Shown in pieces: positions 10,849 to 22,275 of a DNA stretch of 64,000 nt. The position numbers were made by a program, and so were the translations under genes. Numbering within the stretch: the stretch's first letter is position 1; every line of letters begins with the position of its first letter. The notes under the pieces were generated by a model. That model was not told where the DNA came from. It was given only the letters and a program-made list of their open reading frames with translations, and did not search any database. The DNA is from Arachis hypogaea (Eukaryota > Streptophyta > Magnoliopsida > Fabales > Fabaceae): the NCBI RefSeq assembly GCF_003086295.3, contig NC_092052.1, positions 73,897,559-73,961,558 on the forward strand. Direction: 5' to 3'.

Positions 10849-11600
10849 TGTAACACCCTACCACACAGAGTGTTATGCTTAAGTTATAAGACTGAGGTGG
10901 CGAGGTATTACGACCTCTAAAAATAAAATTTAGTACATATAGTATTGTGAAGAATGATTATAACTAGGAGCCTTTGAAGAAAATGGGGTAAATCAAAATC
11001 ATAACTCGAAAAGCACAACCCTCCGATAGATAACGTAACGAAACAGATAAAGGAAAAGCTAAGGCAAGAATATATCCAAAGAGTGCCAAAAACACAAATA
11101 TCCAAAACTCAAAATCCGGTTGCGAAGAAAACCGGTCCGAGCATAGAAGTATATACAAATATATATAAAGCAAGAAACCCAAAGGAAACCCAAAGGGCGA
11201 GAAACAAAATCTATTCTCCAAAACAACCTATAAGAGGAGTCAAAACAGTATATTTATATACATTATTTAGTGGAGATAAAAGTATCTAAGTGAAAACATG
11301 AAACCAAAGTAAAAATCCCAAGAACAAGGATCTTCGCTATTTCAGAAGTCTCCAGCATGCCTCAGCAAGAAGCCTCACGTCCTGTATCTGAAAACTACAA
11401 AATCCGCATGGGTGAGAACCGGAGGTTCTCAGTCTGGTAACAGTACCCACATATCTAACATGTAATGTCCTGGGAAAGTCGAAGGCAATCCTAGAACTTC
11501 CACCAGATATATCAAAGCTTATAACAGACAAAACCATAAATGGCAACTGACTAAGGATCTTTGTATATACGAAAATGAACAAGAAAGCTCCTTATTCTCA
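10849..11600 (-). repeat. Chromovirus LTR piece, minus strand
   Basis: It begins TGTAACACCCTACC, the terminal motif of legume Tekay-type LTRs read on the minus strand (compare 52328). It breaks into the Athila-type 3' sequence at 10848. No PBS-like sequence adjoins it at 10848, so it may be a solo or truncated LTR. The right boundary is not defined; 11600 is approximate. Confidence 0.55.
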
Positions 11601-12085
11601 AGCACTGGCATGTAACAAAAGAGAAGTAAGATCCTCAATGGGATTTATAAGTGATTACCTAGGATTTGTAATTGAATGGGGGGAAATGCCTACATCTAAC
11701 AGACCTCCCGCTAACCCATATCTGCCGGATAAAGTTATAGGAGGGGATTGTGTTGGATCCATACAGCATCGCCTTTTGGATCACAATACCACTCCATCGG
11801 CCCCTAAGATAGAGCTAGCCCAATATCAGGCTGAATACCTATTGAGGTTGTCCTAGAGGAGGATCAAGGGAGTCAGATCCCCAGGTGGGACAAATCTGGT
11901 CTTTGTCTTTGCAAGGGAAAAAAGACAAACGTGATCATCCAACGCCGCTTAATTTCCTGGAATTAGTCACTTCAACACCCTTCGATGGTTATACAGGTAT
12001 CCAAAAATACGAACGAGATGGATGTTCATTGTCCCAATCATTCTTGTTAGTTTCGATCTCGAAAAGAAAGGAAGAATTTTTTTAG
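11575..12085 (+). other. Unrecognised coding-like segment
   Basis: Consecutive plus-strand frames (11575-11856, then another frame to 12085) read protein-like sequence, for example NRPPANPYLPDKVIGGDCVG and PTPLNFLELVTSTPFDGYTG. Base composition is more balanced than that of the flanks. It matches no retroelement domain I know. A fragment of organellar or other genomic origin captured here is possible, but I cannot name it. Confidence 0.3.
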
Positions 12086-13908
12086 TTTTATTTATATATT
12101 TTTTATTTAGCATAGTTTGTATACATATCTTTTTACTTTTAGTTGTGTATGAATGAACATGTGATAATATGATCTAGGTAATGTTTTCTATACGCATGAA
12201 ATGATTGAGATTAGTATAGAGTAGAAAAAAGAACTTAGAATATAAATTTTCATCCAACTATATATATATATATATAGGGTAAAGTATACTTTTTGTCCCT
12301 GAAACAAAAGTTTCAAAAATACCTTTAAGTTTTATTTTGTTTCAATTTTGTTCCAAAAGTTTTTTATTTGCATCAAATATACCCCTGACAGCTAATTTTT
12401 CAAAAAATTTAAGATCAATTCAACAACAAAATCATAAGAACAACCCTCAATACAAGCAAATCAAGCATAATTTTCATGTATTTTTGTTAGATTAGTCTAA
12501 AATTTTTTGAAAATTTAGTCGTATAGGGTATATTTGATGCAAATTGAAAACTTCTGGGACAAAATTGAAACAAAATAAAACTTAGGGGTATTTTTGAAAC
12601 TTTTGCCAAACTTCAGGGACAAAAAATATACTTTACCCTATATATATATATATAGGCCACTTGATTAAAATAATAAATTTTTAAAAAATTGTTTTAGGGC
12701 AACCTAATTGATTTTTGTAAAATCTTTCTTTTGAATTTGCTTAAACAATAATTGTGGAACATAGATGAGAGCTAGAACAATCTAGTGAGATTTTGAGCTT
12801 TTAATGTGTGGTTGCATTATTTCAATCATTATTTCATCATTATGTGTATTCTCTCTATAATTGTGATCTTTGACTTGTTTGATTCTTTATTTCTAATATT
12901 TTTGTGTATGTATGTATTTATATGATTAAGACCTTCATTTTATATTAGCTAACTTACTCAAATGACCCTACCCTTTGCATCTACTATTGTAATTCATTTT
13001 GAACTTTATTGATCCTTTTGTTCTTAATTTTAGCACATCATAACCATAAGCGAAAAATAATAAATATTCCAATTTGAATCTTTGATTGGATTAAACTAGT
13101 GGGTGTTACATGATCTAAGTGTGCAGAAAATTTTTAAAAGAAAAAAAACCTTGGTAGAGAATAAAAATATGTATTTTGAGTTTTTATTGAAAATTTTTAG
13201 GAATTGGGTGCATACTCATGCATTAAATGCTTGAACCATATGTATTTATCTTTAAAAAAAAAGAAAAAATAAAAATAAAAATAAAAAAGGGATGAATGTT
13301 ACTCCCAAAAGAAAAGTTGAGAAAATATGTGATGTGAATTGAGGAAGCGCATGTGTATGAAAAATGAATAATTGGTAGTTAGGATTTTGCATTAGAATTG
13401 AATAGGTTGTTGTAAGTTAGGTGGAAGTTTAAGCTAATCAAAGATTCAATTTCTAGTTCACTTAATCAAATACATTCTCACATTTACCTTAGTCTCATTA
13501 CTATCCTTTAAAGTCCTCATAATATTTGTATGCATGTATTGAATATTTGTTGATTGTTAGAAGGAGAATATGTCTTAGAAAGCAAGGTTAGAAGAGAATT
13601 GAGTGAATCAATCCTCACACTTGAGCAATTAGAAAATATACACATTCGGTGAGAGGTTCGATTGCTCAATTCTATGTTTCAACCTATCTATTATCTTGCT
13701 AGTTATATGTTTAAAACTCAAATTGATTCATGGGACTGCATTGATTGCTATATTGTTTTAGCCTTCTATGTTTATATATTTTCTTGAAAATTGATTTGTT
13801 TTGACTAAGTATATACAAGTAGATAGAACTAGATAGAAATAGGTAGAATAATTATAGATAGCTTGCATTTAATAAGTGTGATATCCTTTAATCTTGTCTT
13901 TCTTAATG
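12086..13908 (+). other. Athila-type 3' region, split by the 36-kb insertion
   Basis: AT-rich non-coding sequence with a recognisable relative of the 117-bp repeat at 12785-12900. A CACTTGAGC...GGTGAG..TGATTGCTCAATT block at 13618-13670 resembles 60975-61020. The region stops at the CTTAG duplication and resumes at 50108 with the polypurine-like tract and the LTR at 50143. The MITE at 12277-12638 lies inside it. No gene is seen. Confidence 0.6.
12277..12638. mobile_element. MITE with long terminal inverted repeats in a TA run
   Basis: The 362-bp element starts GGGTAAAGTATACTTTTTGTCCCTG and ends with its inverse complement. Inverted repeats extend over 60-70 bp, including the AATACC...GGTATT region. 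(TA)n tracts on both sides (12258-12276 and 12639-12654) look like the target duplication, but their exact length cannot be fixed. There is no coding capacity, so it would need a transposase in trans. The superfamily is not certain. Confidence 0.8.
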
Positions 13909-13913
13909 CTTAG
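13909..13913. repeat. Target-site duplication CTTAG, left copy
   Basis: CTTAG precedes the LTR end TGGTGCAC at 13914, and the same five bases follow the LTR end at 50102. Joining the outer flanks gives a continuous match to the 3' end of a TGATAAA-LTR element (compare 61255-61297). Confidence 0.8.
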
Positions 13914-15237
13914 TGGTGCACAAATTGTAAATCACACTTTTCACAACTCGTACCACTAACCAGCAAGTGCACTGGGTCGTCCAAGTAATACCTTACATGA
14001 GTTAGGATCGATCCCACGGAGATTGTCGGCTTGAAGCAAGCTATGGTTATTTTGTAATTCTTAGTCAGGAAATCAATGATAAGAGTGATTATATTTATGA
14101 AGAGTAAAAAAAGCATAAATTAAATAGTACTTGTTATGCAGTAATGGAGAATAGATTGAGGTTTTGGAGATGCTCTGTCTTCTGAATCTCTGCTTTCCTA
14201 CTGTCTTCTTCTTCACGCATGCAGGTCTCCTTCCATGGCAAGCTGTATGTTGGTGGATCACCGTTGTCAATTACTACCATCCGTCCTCTCAGTGAAAATG
14301 GTCCAAATGCGCTGTCACCGCACGGCTAATCATCTGTCGGTTCTCACTCATGTTGGAATAGGATCCATTGATCCTTTTGCGTCTGTCACTACGCCCAGCA
14401 CTTGTGAGTTTGAAGCTCGTCATAGTCATTCCATCCCAGATCCTACTCGAAATACCACAGACAAGGTTTAGACTTTCCGGATCTCAGGAATGGCCGCCAA
14501 TAATCCTAGCCTATACCACAAAGACTTTGATCATGAACCAAGAGGCTAAGAGATATACACTCAATCTAAGGTGGAACGGAAGTGGTTGTCAGGCATGTGT
14601 TCATAGGTTGAGAATGATGATGAGTGTCACGGATCATCACATTCATCACGGTTAAGTACAAGCGAGTATCTTAGAATAGAAACAAGCATGATTGAATAGA
14701 AAACAGAAGTAATTGCATTAATTCATCGAGACACAGCAGAGCTCCTCACCCCAATCATGGGGTTTAGAAACTCATGCCGTCAGAAATACAATGTAAAACG
14801 TGAAAAATGTCATGAGGTACATAGTAAGTCTCTAAAAGTTGTTTAAATACTAAACTAGTAACCTAGGTTTACAGAAAATGAGTAAACTACGATAGATAGT
14901 GCAGAAATCCACTTCCAGGGCCCAATTGGTGTGTGCTGGGGCTGAGACTTGAGCTTTACACGTGCCTAGGCTGTTTTTGGAGTTAAACGCCAGGTTGTAA
15001 CCTGTTTTGGGCGTTTAACTCCAACTTGTAACCAGTCTCTGAATCAGATTTTTGCTCAGGTCCCTCAATTTCAGCCAAAAAATACCTGAAATCACAGAAA
15101 AACACACAAACTCATAGTAAAGTCCAGAAATGTGAATTTTGAATAAAAACTAATAAAAATATACTAAAAAGTAATTAAAACATGCTGAAAACTACTTAAA
15201 AACAATGCCAAAAAGCATATAAATTATCCGCTCATCA
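13914..15237 (-). repeat. 3' LTR of the composite element (1324 bp)
   Basis: It runs TGATGAGCGG...GTGCACCA on the minus strand. It matches the LTR at 48553-50102 closely, but lacks about 226 bp around 15043, where the sequence jumps from the palindrome region to CTCTGAATCAG. Its outer end abuts CTTAG. The inner end is preceded, in its own orientation, by the hairpin and PPT module, so it is a 3' LTR. Confidence 0.8.
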
Positions 15238-16385
15238 CAACACCAAACTTAAATTGTTGCTTGTCCCCAAGCAACTAAAAATCAAATAGGATAAAAAGAA
15301 GAGAATATACTATAAATTCCAAAATATCAATGAAACTTAGTTCCAATTAAATGAGCGGGACTAGTAGCTTTTTACCTCTGAACAGTTTTGGCATCTCACT
15401 TTATCCTTTGAAGCTCAGGATGACTGGCATCTATAGGAACTCAGAATTTAGATAGTGTTATTGATTTTCCTAGTTCATTATGTTGATTCTTGAACACAGC
15501 TACTTTATGAGTCTTGGCCGTGGCCCTAAGCACTTTGTTTTCCAGTATTACCACCGGATACATAAAGGCCACAGACACATAACTGGGTGAACCTTTTCAG
15601 ATTGTGACTCAGCTTTGCTAAAGTCCCCAATTAGAGGTGTCCAGAGTTCTTAAGCACACTCTTTTTGCTTTGGACCTCGACTTTAACTGCTCAGTCTCAA
15701 GCTTTTCACTTAACACCTTCACGCCACAAGCACATGGTTAGGGACAGCTTGGTTTAGCCGCTTAGGCCAGGATTTTATTCCTTCGGGCCCTCCTATCCAT
15801 TAATGCTTAAAGCCTTGGATCCTTTTTTTTACCCTTGCCTTTTGGTTTAAAGGGTTATTGGCTTTTTGCTCTTGCCTTTTGGTTTAAAGAGCTATTGGCT
15901 TTTTCTGCTTGCTTTTTCTTTTTCTTTCTTTTTTTTTCTTTTCGCCCTTTTTTTTTTCGCAAGCTTTGTTATTCACTGCTTTTTCATGCTTCAAAAATCA
16001 ATTTTATGATTTTTCAGATTATCAGATAACATTTCTCCTTTTTCATCATTCTTTCAAGAGCCAGCAAATTTAACATTCATAAACAACAAATTCAAAAATA
16101 TGCACTGTTCAAGCATTCATTTAGAAAACAAAAAGTATTGTCACCACATCAATATAATTAAACTAATTTCAAGGATGAATTCAAAATCATGTACTTCTTG
16201 TTCTTTTGTGATTAAAACATTTTTCATTTAAGAAGGTGATGGATTCATAGGACATTCATAGCTTTAAGGTATAGACACTAGACACTAATGATCATGTAAT
16301 AAAGACACAAACATAAATAAGCATAAAGCATAGAGAACGAAAAACAAAAAAATAAAGAACAAAGAAATTAAAGAACAGGTCCACC
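15238..16385 (-). other. 3' untranslated region of the composite element
   Basis: The hairpin/PPT module is at 15238-15274 (TTGCTTG and CAAGCAA around a 4-base loop). An internal region follows with a long T-rich, on the minus strand A-rich, low-complexity stretch near 15820-15970. The same landmarks occur in all copies of this family (21126-22238, 30875-31954, 38156-39280, 42681-43800). Frames here, such as 15835-16029, are composition artefacts. Confidence 0.6.
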
Positions 16386-16628
16386 TTAGTGATGGCGGCT
16401 AGTTCTTCCTCTTGAAGATCTTATGGAGTGCTTTAGCTCCTCAATGTCTCTTCCTTGCCTTTATTGCTCCTCCCTCAAAGCCCTTTGATCTTCTCTAATT
16501 TCATGGAGGAGGATAGAATGCTCTTAGTGCTCCACCCTTAGTTGTCCCATGTTGGAACTTAATTTTCCTAGAGAGGTGTTAATTTGCTCCCAATAGTTTT
16601 GTGGAGGAAAGTGCATCCCTTGAGGCAT
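16386..16628 (-). pseudogene. ORF2 C-terminus, internally deleted copy
   Basis: From the ATG at 16628 the minus strand reads MPQGMHFPP followed by the coiled-coil-like tail seen at the end of ORF2 (YWEQINTSLG, EHSILLHEIREDQ). There are TAA stops in place of Gln at two positions (about 16530 and 16460). The N-terminal three quarters of ORF2 is missing: the sequence passes directly from the ORF2 upstream leader to this ATG. The copy at 20883-21125 carries the same deletion. Confidence 0.6.
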
Positions 16629-16666
16629 TAGTGGTTATGGAAAAACAAAAAAGCAATGCTTTTTCC

Positions 16667-16703
16667 ACACCAAACTTAAAATATTTGCTCGTCCTCGAGC
16701 AAA
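16667..16703 (-). promoter_or_regulatory. ORF2-upstream hairpin plus TAAGTTTGGTGT
   Basis: On the minus strand TTTGCTCG-AGGA-CGAGCAAA (16684-16703) is an 8-bp stem, followed by TAAGTTTGGTGT (16667-16678). Confidence 0.6.
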
Positions 16704-16845
16704 AGAAGGAGGAAAGGAGGAGAAGGAAGTGTGTATAAAAAGGTGTGGAAGGTAGGGATCCTGTGGGGTCTACAAATCCTGAGGGGTCAAGGACTTATCA
16801 TCCCTGCTCCATTGAGGCGTGCAAAAACGCCCTTAGTGTGCAATC

Positions 16846-17048
16846 CTGGCGTTTAACGCCAGACTGCTGCTTGTTTCTGGCGTTAAATGCCAGCTTTTTT
16901 CCCTTTCTTGGCGTTAAACGCCAATTTGATGCTCTGTTCTGGCGTTAAACGCCAGTCTGGTGCTTGTTTCTGGCATTTAACGCCAGCTTGATGCTTCTTT
17001 CTGGCGTTAAATGCCAGTCTGATGCTTCTTACTGGCGTTTAAATGCCA
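16846..17048 (-). repeat. 31-bp phased palindrome array, 7 units
   Basis: CTGGCGTTTAACGCCAG-type palindromes start at 16846, 16877, 16908, 16939, 16970, 17001 and 17032, exactly 31 bp apart. Spacers are similar but not identical (GAAGCATCA, AAACAAGCA types). It lies between the gag-protease end and the ORF2 leader. Confidence 0.9.
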
Positions 17049-17196
17049 GTAAGCTCTTCCTCCAGGGTGAGCTATTTTTAATGATTTTTTTAATTCTGTT
17101 TTTGATTTTCCAGTTGTTTTTGTGACTTCACATGATCATCAACCTAAAGAAAACATAAAATAGCAATGGAAAATAAATATATATAATTAAATAACA

Positions 17197-17212
17197 TTGG
17201 GTTGCCTCCCAA
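17197..17212 (-). promoter_or_regulatory. Stem-loop TTGGG-AGGCAA-CCCAA
   Basis: It lies just downstream of the gag-protease stop on the minus strand. Copies are at 28878-28893, 36983-36998 and 44671-44686. Confidence 0.5.
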
Positions 17213-20200
17213 CAAGCGCTTCTTTAATGTCAATAACTTGACAGTGAGCTCTCATGGAGCCTCACAGATAATCAGAGCAGGGTTGGGGCCTCTCAACACT
17301 AAACTTAGAGTTTAGTTGTGGCCTCCTAACACCAAACTTAGAGTTTGAATGTGGGGGTTTTGTTTGACTCTGTATTGAGAGAAGCTTTTCGTGCTTCCTC
17401 TCCATGGTTACAGAAGGAGAACCTTGAGTCTTATAGTTTGCAATGTCTGCAAACCACAGAGCTTCCTAAATAGCAAACAATTGCTCATCCAGAAAGGTTT
17501 CAGAGATCTCAGTAGGAGGGAGGGATGCTCTTGCTACTGGTTCTATCCGGGACAGGTGATCAGCTACTTGATTCTCTGTCCCTTTTCTGTCTCTTATTTC
17601 TATATCAAACTCTTGCAGAAGCAACACTCATCTTATGGGCCTGGGCTTTGAATCCTGCTTTGTGAGTAGATATTTAAGAGCAACATGGTCAGTGTACACA
17701 ATCACTTTTGATCCTACTAAGTATGATCTAAACTTGTCAATGGCATAAACCACTGCAAGCAGCTCTTTTTCTATGGTTGTGTAATTTTTCTGGACATCAT
17801 TTAAAACACGGCTAGCATAATAAATGACATGCAAAAGCTTGTTATGCCTCTATCCCAATACTGCACCAATGGCATGGTCACTGGCATCACACATTAGTTC
17901 CAAAGGTAATGTCCAATCTAGTGCAGAAATAACTGGTGCTGTGACCAGCTTAGCTTTCAGGGTTTCAAACGCCTGCAAACACTCTGTGTCAAACATAAAT
18001 GGCGTGTCAGCAGCTAGTAGATTGCTCAGAGATTTTGTGATTTTTGAAAAATCCTTTATAAACCTCCTATAGAATCCTGCATGCCCCAGAAAACTTCTGA
18101 TTGCCTTAACATTGGTAGGTGGTGGTAATTTTTCGATTCCCTCTACCTTAGCTTGATCCACCTCTATTCCCTTGTTCAAAATTTTATGCCCAAGGACAAT
18201 TCCTTCAGTCACCATAAAGTGACATTTTTCCCAATTTAGAACCAGGTTAGTCTCTTGGCATCTTTTCAGAACAAGTGATAGATGGTTAAGACAGGAGCTA
18301 AATGAGTCTCCAAATACTGAGAAGTCATCCATGAAGACTTCCAGAAATTTCTCTACCATATCAGAGAAGATAGAGAGCATACACCTCTAAAAGGTTGCAA
18401 GTGCATTGCACAGACCAAAAGGCATTCTTCTGTATGCAAATACTCCAGATGGACATGTGAATGCTGTTTTCTCTTGGTCCTGAGGATCTACTACAATTTG
18501 GTTGTAACCTGAATAGTCATCCAAAAAGCAGTAGTATTCATGACCTACTAGTCTTTCTAGCATCTGGTCTATGAATGGTAAAGGGAAGTGATCCTTCCTG
18601 GTGGCTGTATTGAGTCTTCTGTAGTCAATACACATACGCCACCCTGTAACTGTTCTTGTAGGAACCAGTTCATTTTTTCATTATGAACCACTGTCATACC
18701 TCCCTTCTTAGGGACAACATGGACAGGGCTCACCCAGGGGCTATCAGAAATAGGATAAATAATCCCAGCCTCTAGTAACTTAGTGACCTCTTTCTGCACC
18801 ACCTCCTTCATGGCGGGATTTAGTCGCCTCTGTGGTTGAACCACTGGCTTAGCATCATCCTCCAATAGGATCTTGTGCATGCATCTGGCTGGGCTAATGC
18901 CCTTAAGATCACTTATGGACCATCCAAGAGCTGTCTTGTGTGTCCTTAGCACCTGAATTAGTGCTTTCTCTTCCTGTGGCTCTAAACCAGAGCTTATGAT
19001 TACAGGAAAAGTGTCACCTTTTCCAAGAAATACATATTTCAGGGATGGTGGTAGTGGTTTGAGCTCGGGTTTAGGAGGTTTCTCCTCTTCCTGAGGAGTT
19101 TTCAGAGGTTCTTTTATTTCCTCTGGTTCCTCCAGATCAGGCTAAACATCTTTAAAAATGTCCTCTAGCTCTGATTTGAGACTCTCAGTCATATTGACCT
19201 CTTCCACCAGGGAGTCAATAATATCAATGCTCAGACAGTCGTCTGATGTGTCTGGATGTTGCATAGCTTTGACAACATTCAACTTAAACTCATCCTCATT
19301 GACTCTCAGGGTTATCTCCCCTTTTTGGACGTCAATGAGGGTTCGTCCATTTCCAACACTACAAAGTCAGTAGGGAAGGCATATGGCCCAACCTTGACAA
19401 TCATGTCCTCAATCATGCCTGATGGGTATTTAATAGAGCCATCAGCAAGTTGAAGACAGATCCGGGTTGGTTTGACCTCTTCAGTCAAGCCAAGCTTTCT
19501 GATAGTGGATGCAGGGATTAGGTTGATGCTTGCCCCAAGATCACATAGAGCTGTCTTGGAACAAGCACCTTCTAATGTGCATGGTATCATAAAGCTTCCA
19601 AGATCCTTAAGCTTTTCTGGTAAGCTTGTTAGGATGACTGTACTGCATTCTTCAATGAGAAAAACTTTTTCTGTTTCTCTCCAATCCTTCTTATGACTTA
19701 AGATCTCTTTCATGAACTTAGCATAAGAGGGTATTTGCTCAAGTGCCTCTGTAAACGGAATCTTTATTTCAAGAGTCCTGAGATAGTCTGCAAAGCGGGC
19801 AAATTATTTATCCTATTTTGCTTGGCGGAGTTTCTGAGGATAAGGCATTTTGGCTTTATATTCTTCAACCTTAGTTGCTGCAGGTTTATTTCCTACAGAG
19901 GCAGGTTGAGAAGCCTTCTTGAGGGAGTTATTATCAGCACTTGCAGGTGTCTGATCCCTCACTGGCGTTTGAACGCCAGAACTGAACATGGATTGGGTGT
20001 TGAATGCCAGATTCTCACCCTTTTCTGGTGTTTGAACGCCAGACTTGCTCCTCTCTGGGCTCTTACTGTCCTCAGAGGGATTTTGGGTAGTAGGTTGCTC
20101 ATCCTCTGTCAGCTGTTCTTTTCTTGGCTTTCTGCTGCTTTGAGTTGAGGTATTTAATATTTTTCCAGTTCTTAATTGAACTGCTTGGCACTCCTCTGTT

Positions 20201-20537
20201 ATCTGTTTTGATAATTGCTATTTTGTCTGATTCAATTGTGATTCCATATCCTTGTTAGCATTTTTGGTTTCTTGTAGCATCTCCTTAACTTCTGCTAACT
20301 GTCTTGTTATAGAAGATAGTTGCTGATTGAGTTCAGCAACTTGTTCCTGAGGACTAAAGTCAGTTGATACTTCCTTGGCTTCTTCTTTCATGGAGGACTT
20401 ATTACTTATGTATAGATGCTGATTTCTAGCAACTATATCGATAAGCTCTTAAGCCTCTTCAATAGTCTTTCTCATGTGTATAGATCCACCAGCTAAGTGA
20501 TCTAGAGATACCTGAGCTTTTTCTGTAAGCCCGTAGC
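17213..20537 (-). pseudogene. Ty3/gypsy gag-protease-RT-RNase H remnant fused to a protease tail
   Basis: In minus-strand order: the end of gag (LDHLAGGSIHMRKT), a Gln/Ser-rich linker, a retropepsin with CDLGAS (Asp codon at 19540-19542 intact), and RT from about 18900 (RRLNPAMKEVV, then CIDYRRLN, FMDDFS with both Asp at 18324-18329 intact). RNase H follows ([36 protein letters not shown]), up to [10 protein letters not shown]. Near 17440 the pol reading jumps into the last codons of the non-autonomous protease gene (TQGSPS...MERK). Integrase is absent. Breaks are TAG at 18387 and 17850, TGA at 17628 and frameshifts near 18670 and 19310. RT and RNase H copy the RNA in intact relatives. This is probably the trace of the autonomous partner of the gag-protease-only elements. 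Confidence 0.8.
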
Positions 20538-20540
20538 CAG

Positions 20541-20640
20541 AACAGAGCATCAAGTTGGCGTTTAACACCAAGAAAGGGAGAAAAGTTGGTGTTTAACGCC
20601 AGAAACAAGCAGCAGTCTGGCGTTAAACGCCAGGATTGCA
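20541..20640 (+). repeat. Phased palindrome array, truncated
   Basis: Three CTGGCGTT/AACGCCAG-type units remain, starting abruptly where the minus-strand gag ends (about 20538). The array matches the reverse complement of 16846-16940. Confidence 0.7.
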
Positions 20641-20807
20641 CACTAAGGGCGTTTTTGCACGCCTCAATGGAGTAGGGATGATAAGTCCTTGACCCCTCAG
20701 GATCTGTAGACCCCACAGGATCCCCACCTGCCACACTTTTTCGTACACACTTCCCCCACCCTTGGCTGAACCTACCACACACCTCCTTCTCCTCCTTTCC
20801 TCCATCT

Positions 20808-20844
20808 TTTGCTCGAGGACGAGCAAACATTTTAAGTTTGGTGT
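20808..20844 (+). promoter_or_regulatory. ORF2-upstream hairpin plus TAAGTTTGGTGT
   Basis: TTTGCTCG-AGGA-CGAGCAAA at 20808-20827, then TAAGTTTGGTGT at 20833-20844. Confidence 0.6.
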
Positions 20845-20882
20845 GGAAAAAGCATTACTTTTTTGTTTTTCCATAACCACTA

Positions 20883-21125
20883 ATGCCTCAAGGGATGCAC
20901 TTTCCTCCACAATACTATTGGGAGCAGATTAACACCTCCCTAGGAGAATTAAGTTCCAACATGGGACAACTAAGGGTGGAGCACCAAGAGCATTCCATCC
21001 TCCTCCATGAAATTAGAGAAGATCAAAGAGCTATGAGGGAGGAGCAACAAAGGGAAGGAAGAGACATAGAGGAGCTCAAGAGCACTATTGGTTCTTCAAA
21101 AGGAAGAAGACGCCACCCTCACTAA
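20883..21125 (+). CDS. ORF2 C-terminal piece (80 codons)
   Basis: The open frame MPQGMHFPPQYYWEQINTSL... ends in a basic tail (GRRRHPH). It corresponds to the last fifth of the 380-residue ORF2 at 29732 and is probably a coiled coil (heptad-like LGELSSN, EIREDQRAMREEQ). The N-terminal domain is deleted with the same junction as in the 16386-16628 copy. The frame is intact, but expression is unproven. Confidence 0.45.
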   Translation: MPQGMHFPPQYYWEQINTSLGELSSNMGQLRVEHQEHSILLHEIREDQRAMREEQQREGRDIEELKSTIGSSKGRRRHPH

Positions 21126-22275
21126 GGTGGACCCGTTCCTTAATCTCCTTTTCTATTTATTTTTTCTGTTTTCATTCTCTATGCTTTATTTATGTTTGTG
21201 TCTTCATTACATGATCATTAGTATCTAGTGTCTATGTCTTAAAGCTATGAATGTCCTATGAATCCATCACCTTTCTTAAATGAAAAATGTTTTAATTACA
21301 AAAGAACAAGAAGTACATGATTTCAAATTCATCCTTGAAACTAGTTTAATTATTTTGATGTGGTGACAATACTTTTTGTTTTCTGAATGAATGCTTGAAC
21401 AGTGCATATGTCTTTTGAATTTGTTGTTTATGAATGTTAAAATTGTTGGCTCTTGAAAGAATGATGAAAAGGAGAAATGTTGTTGATAATCTGAAAAATC
21501 ATAAAATTGATTCTTGAAGTAAGAAAAAGCAGTGAATACAAAAGCTTGCGAAAAGAAAAAAGAAAAGAAAAATGGCGAAAAAAAAGAAAAAGAAAAAGCA
21601 AGCAGAAAAAGCCAAAAGCTCTCTAAACCAAAAGGCAAGAACAAAAAGCCAATAGCCCTTAAAACCAAAAGGCAAGGATAATAAAAAAGATCCAAGGCTT
21701 TGAGCATCAGTGGATAGGAGGGCCCAAAAGGAATAAAATCCTAGCTTAAGCGGCTAAACTAAGCTGTCCCTAACCATGTGCTTGTGGCCTGAAGGTGTCA
21801 AGTGAAAACTTGAGACTGAGCGGTTAAAGTCGAGGTCCAAAGCAAAAAGAAGAGTGTGCTTAAGAACCCTGGACACCTCTAATTGGGGACTCTAGCAAAG
21901 CTGAGTCATAATCTGAAAAGGTTCACCCAGTTATGTGTCTGTGGCATTTATGTATCTGGTGGTAATACTGGAAAACAAAGTGCTTAGGGCCACGGCCAAG
22001 ACTCAGAAAGTAGCTGTGTTCAAGAATCAACATACTGAACTAGGAGAATCAATAACACTATCTGAATTCTGAGTTCCTATAGATGCCAATCATTCTGAAC
22101 TTCAAGGGATAAAGTGAGATGCCAAAACTGTTCAGAGGCAAAAAGCTACTAGTCCCGCTCATCTAATTGGAGCTAAGTTTCATTGATATTTTGGAATTTA
22201 TAGTATATTGTCTTCTTTTTATCCTATTTGATTTTTACTTGCTTGGGAACAAGCAACAATTTAAGTTTGGTGTTG
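21126..22275 (+). other. 3' untranslated region with hairpin/PPT module
   Basis: The family 3' region has an A-rich stretch (21540-21680). It ends in TTGCTTG-GGAA-CAAGCAA (22239-22256), then TTAAGTTTGGTGTTG immediately before the LTR at 22276. The minus-strand frame 21276-21707 is a composition artefact. Confidence 0.6.

Noticed and set aside
14235..14655. Small plus-strand frames in the LTR (also 48875-49214, 40417-40774, 41343-41700)
   Set aside because: They lie antisense or sense within LTRs, differ between copies by stops and shifts, and match no protein.
16846..17048. CRISPR-like regular array
   Set aside because: Spacing is regular, but spacers are short and near-identical, repeats are palindromes inside a plant retroelement, and no cas genes exist.
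21276..21707. Hydrophobic Phe-rich membrane protein (also near 38519, 43208, 15835, 31091)
   Set aside because: Phe/Leu/Ser runs are the antisense of A-rich low-complexity sequence in the element 3' region.
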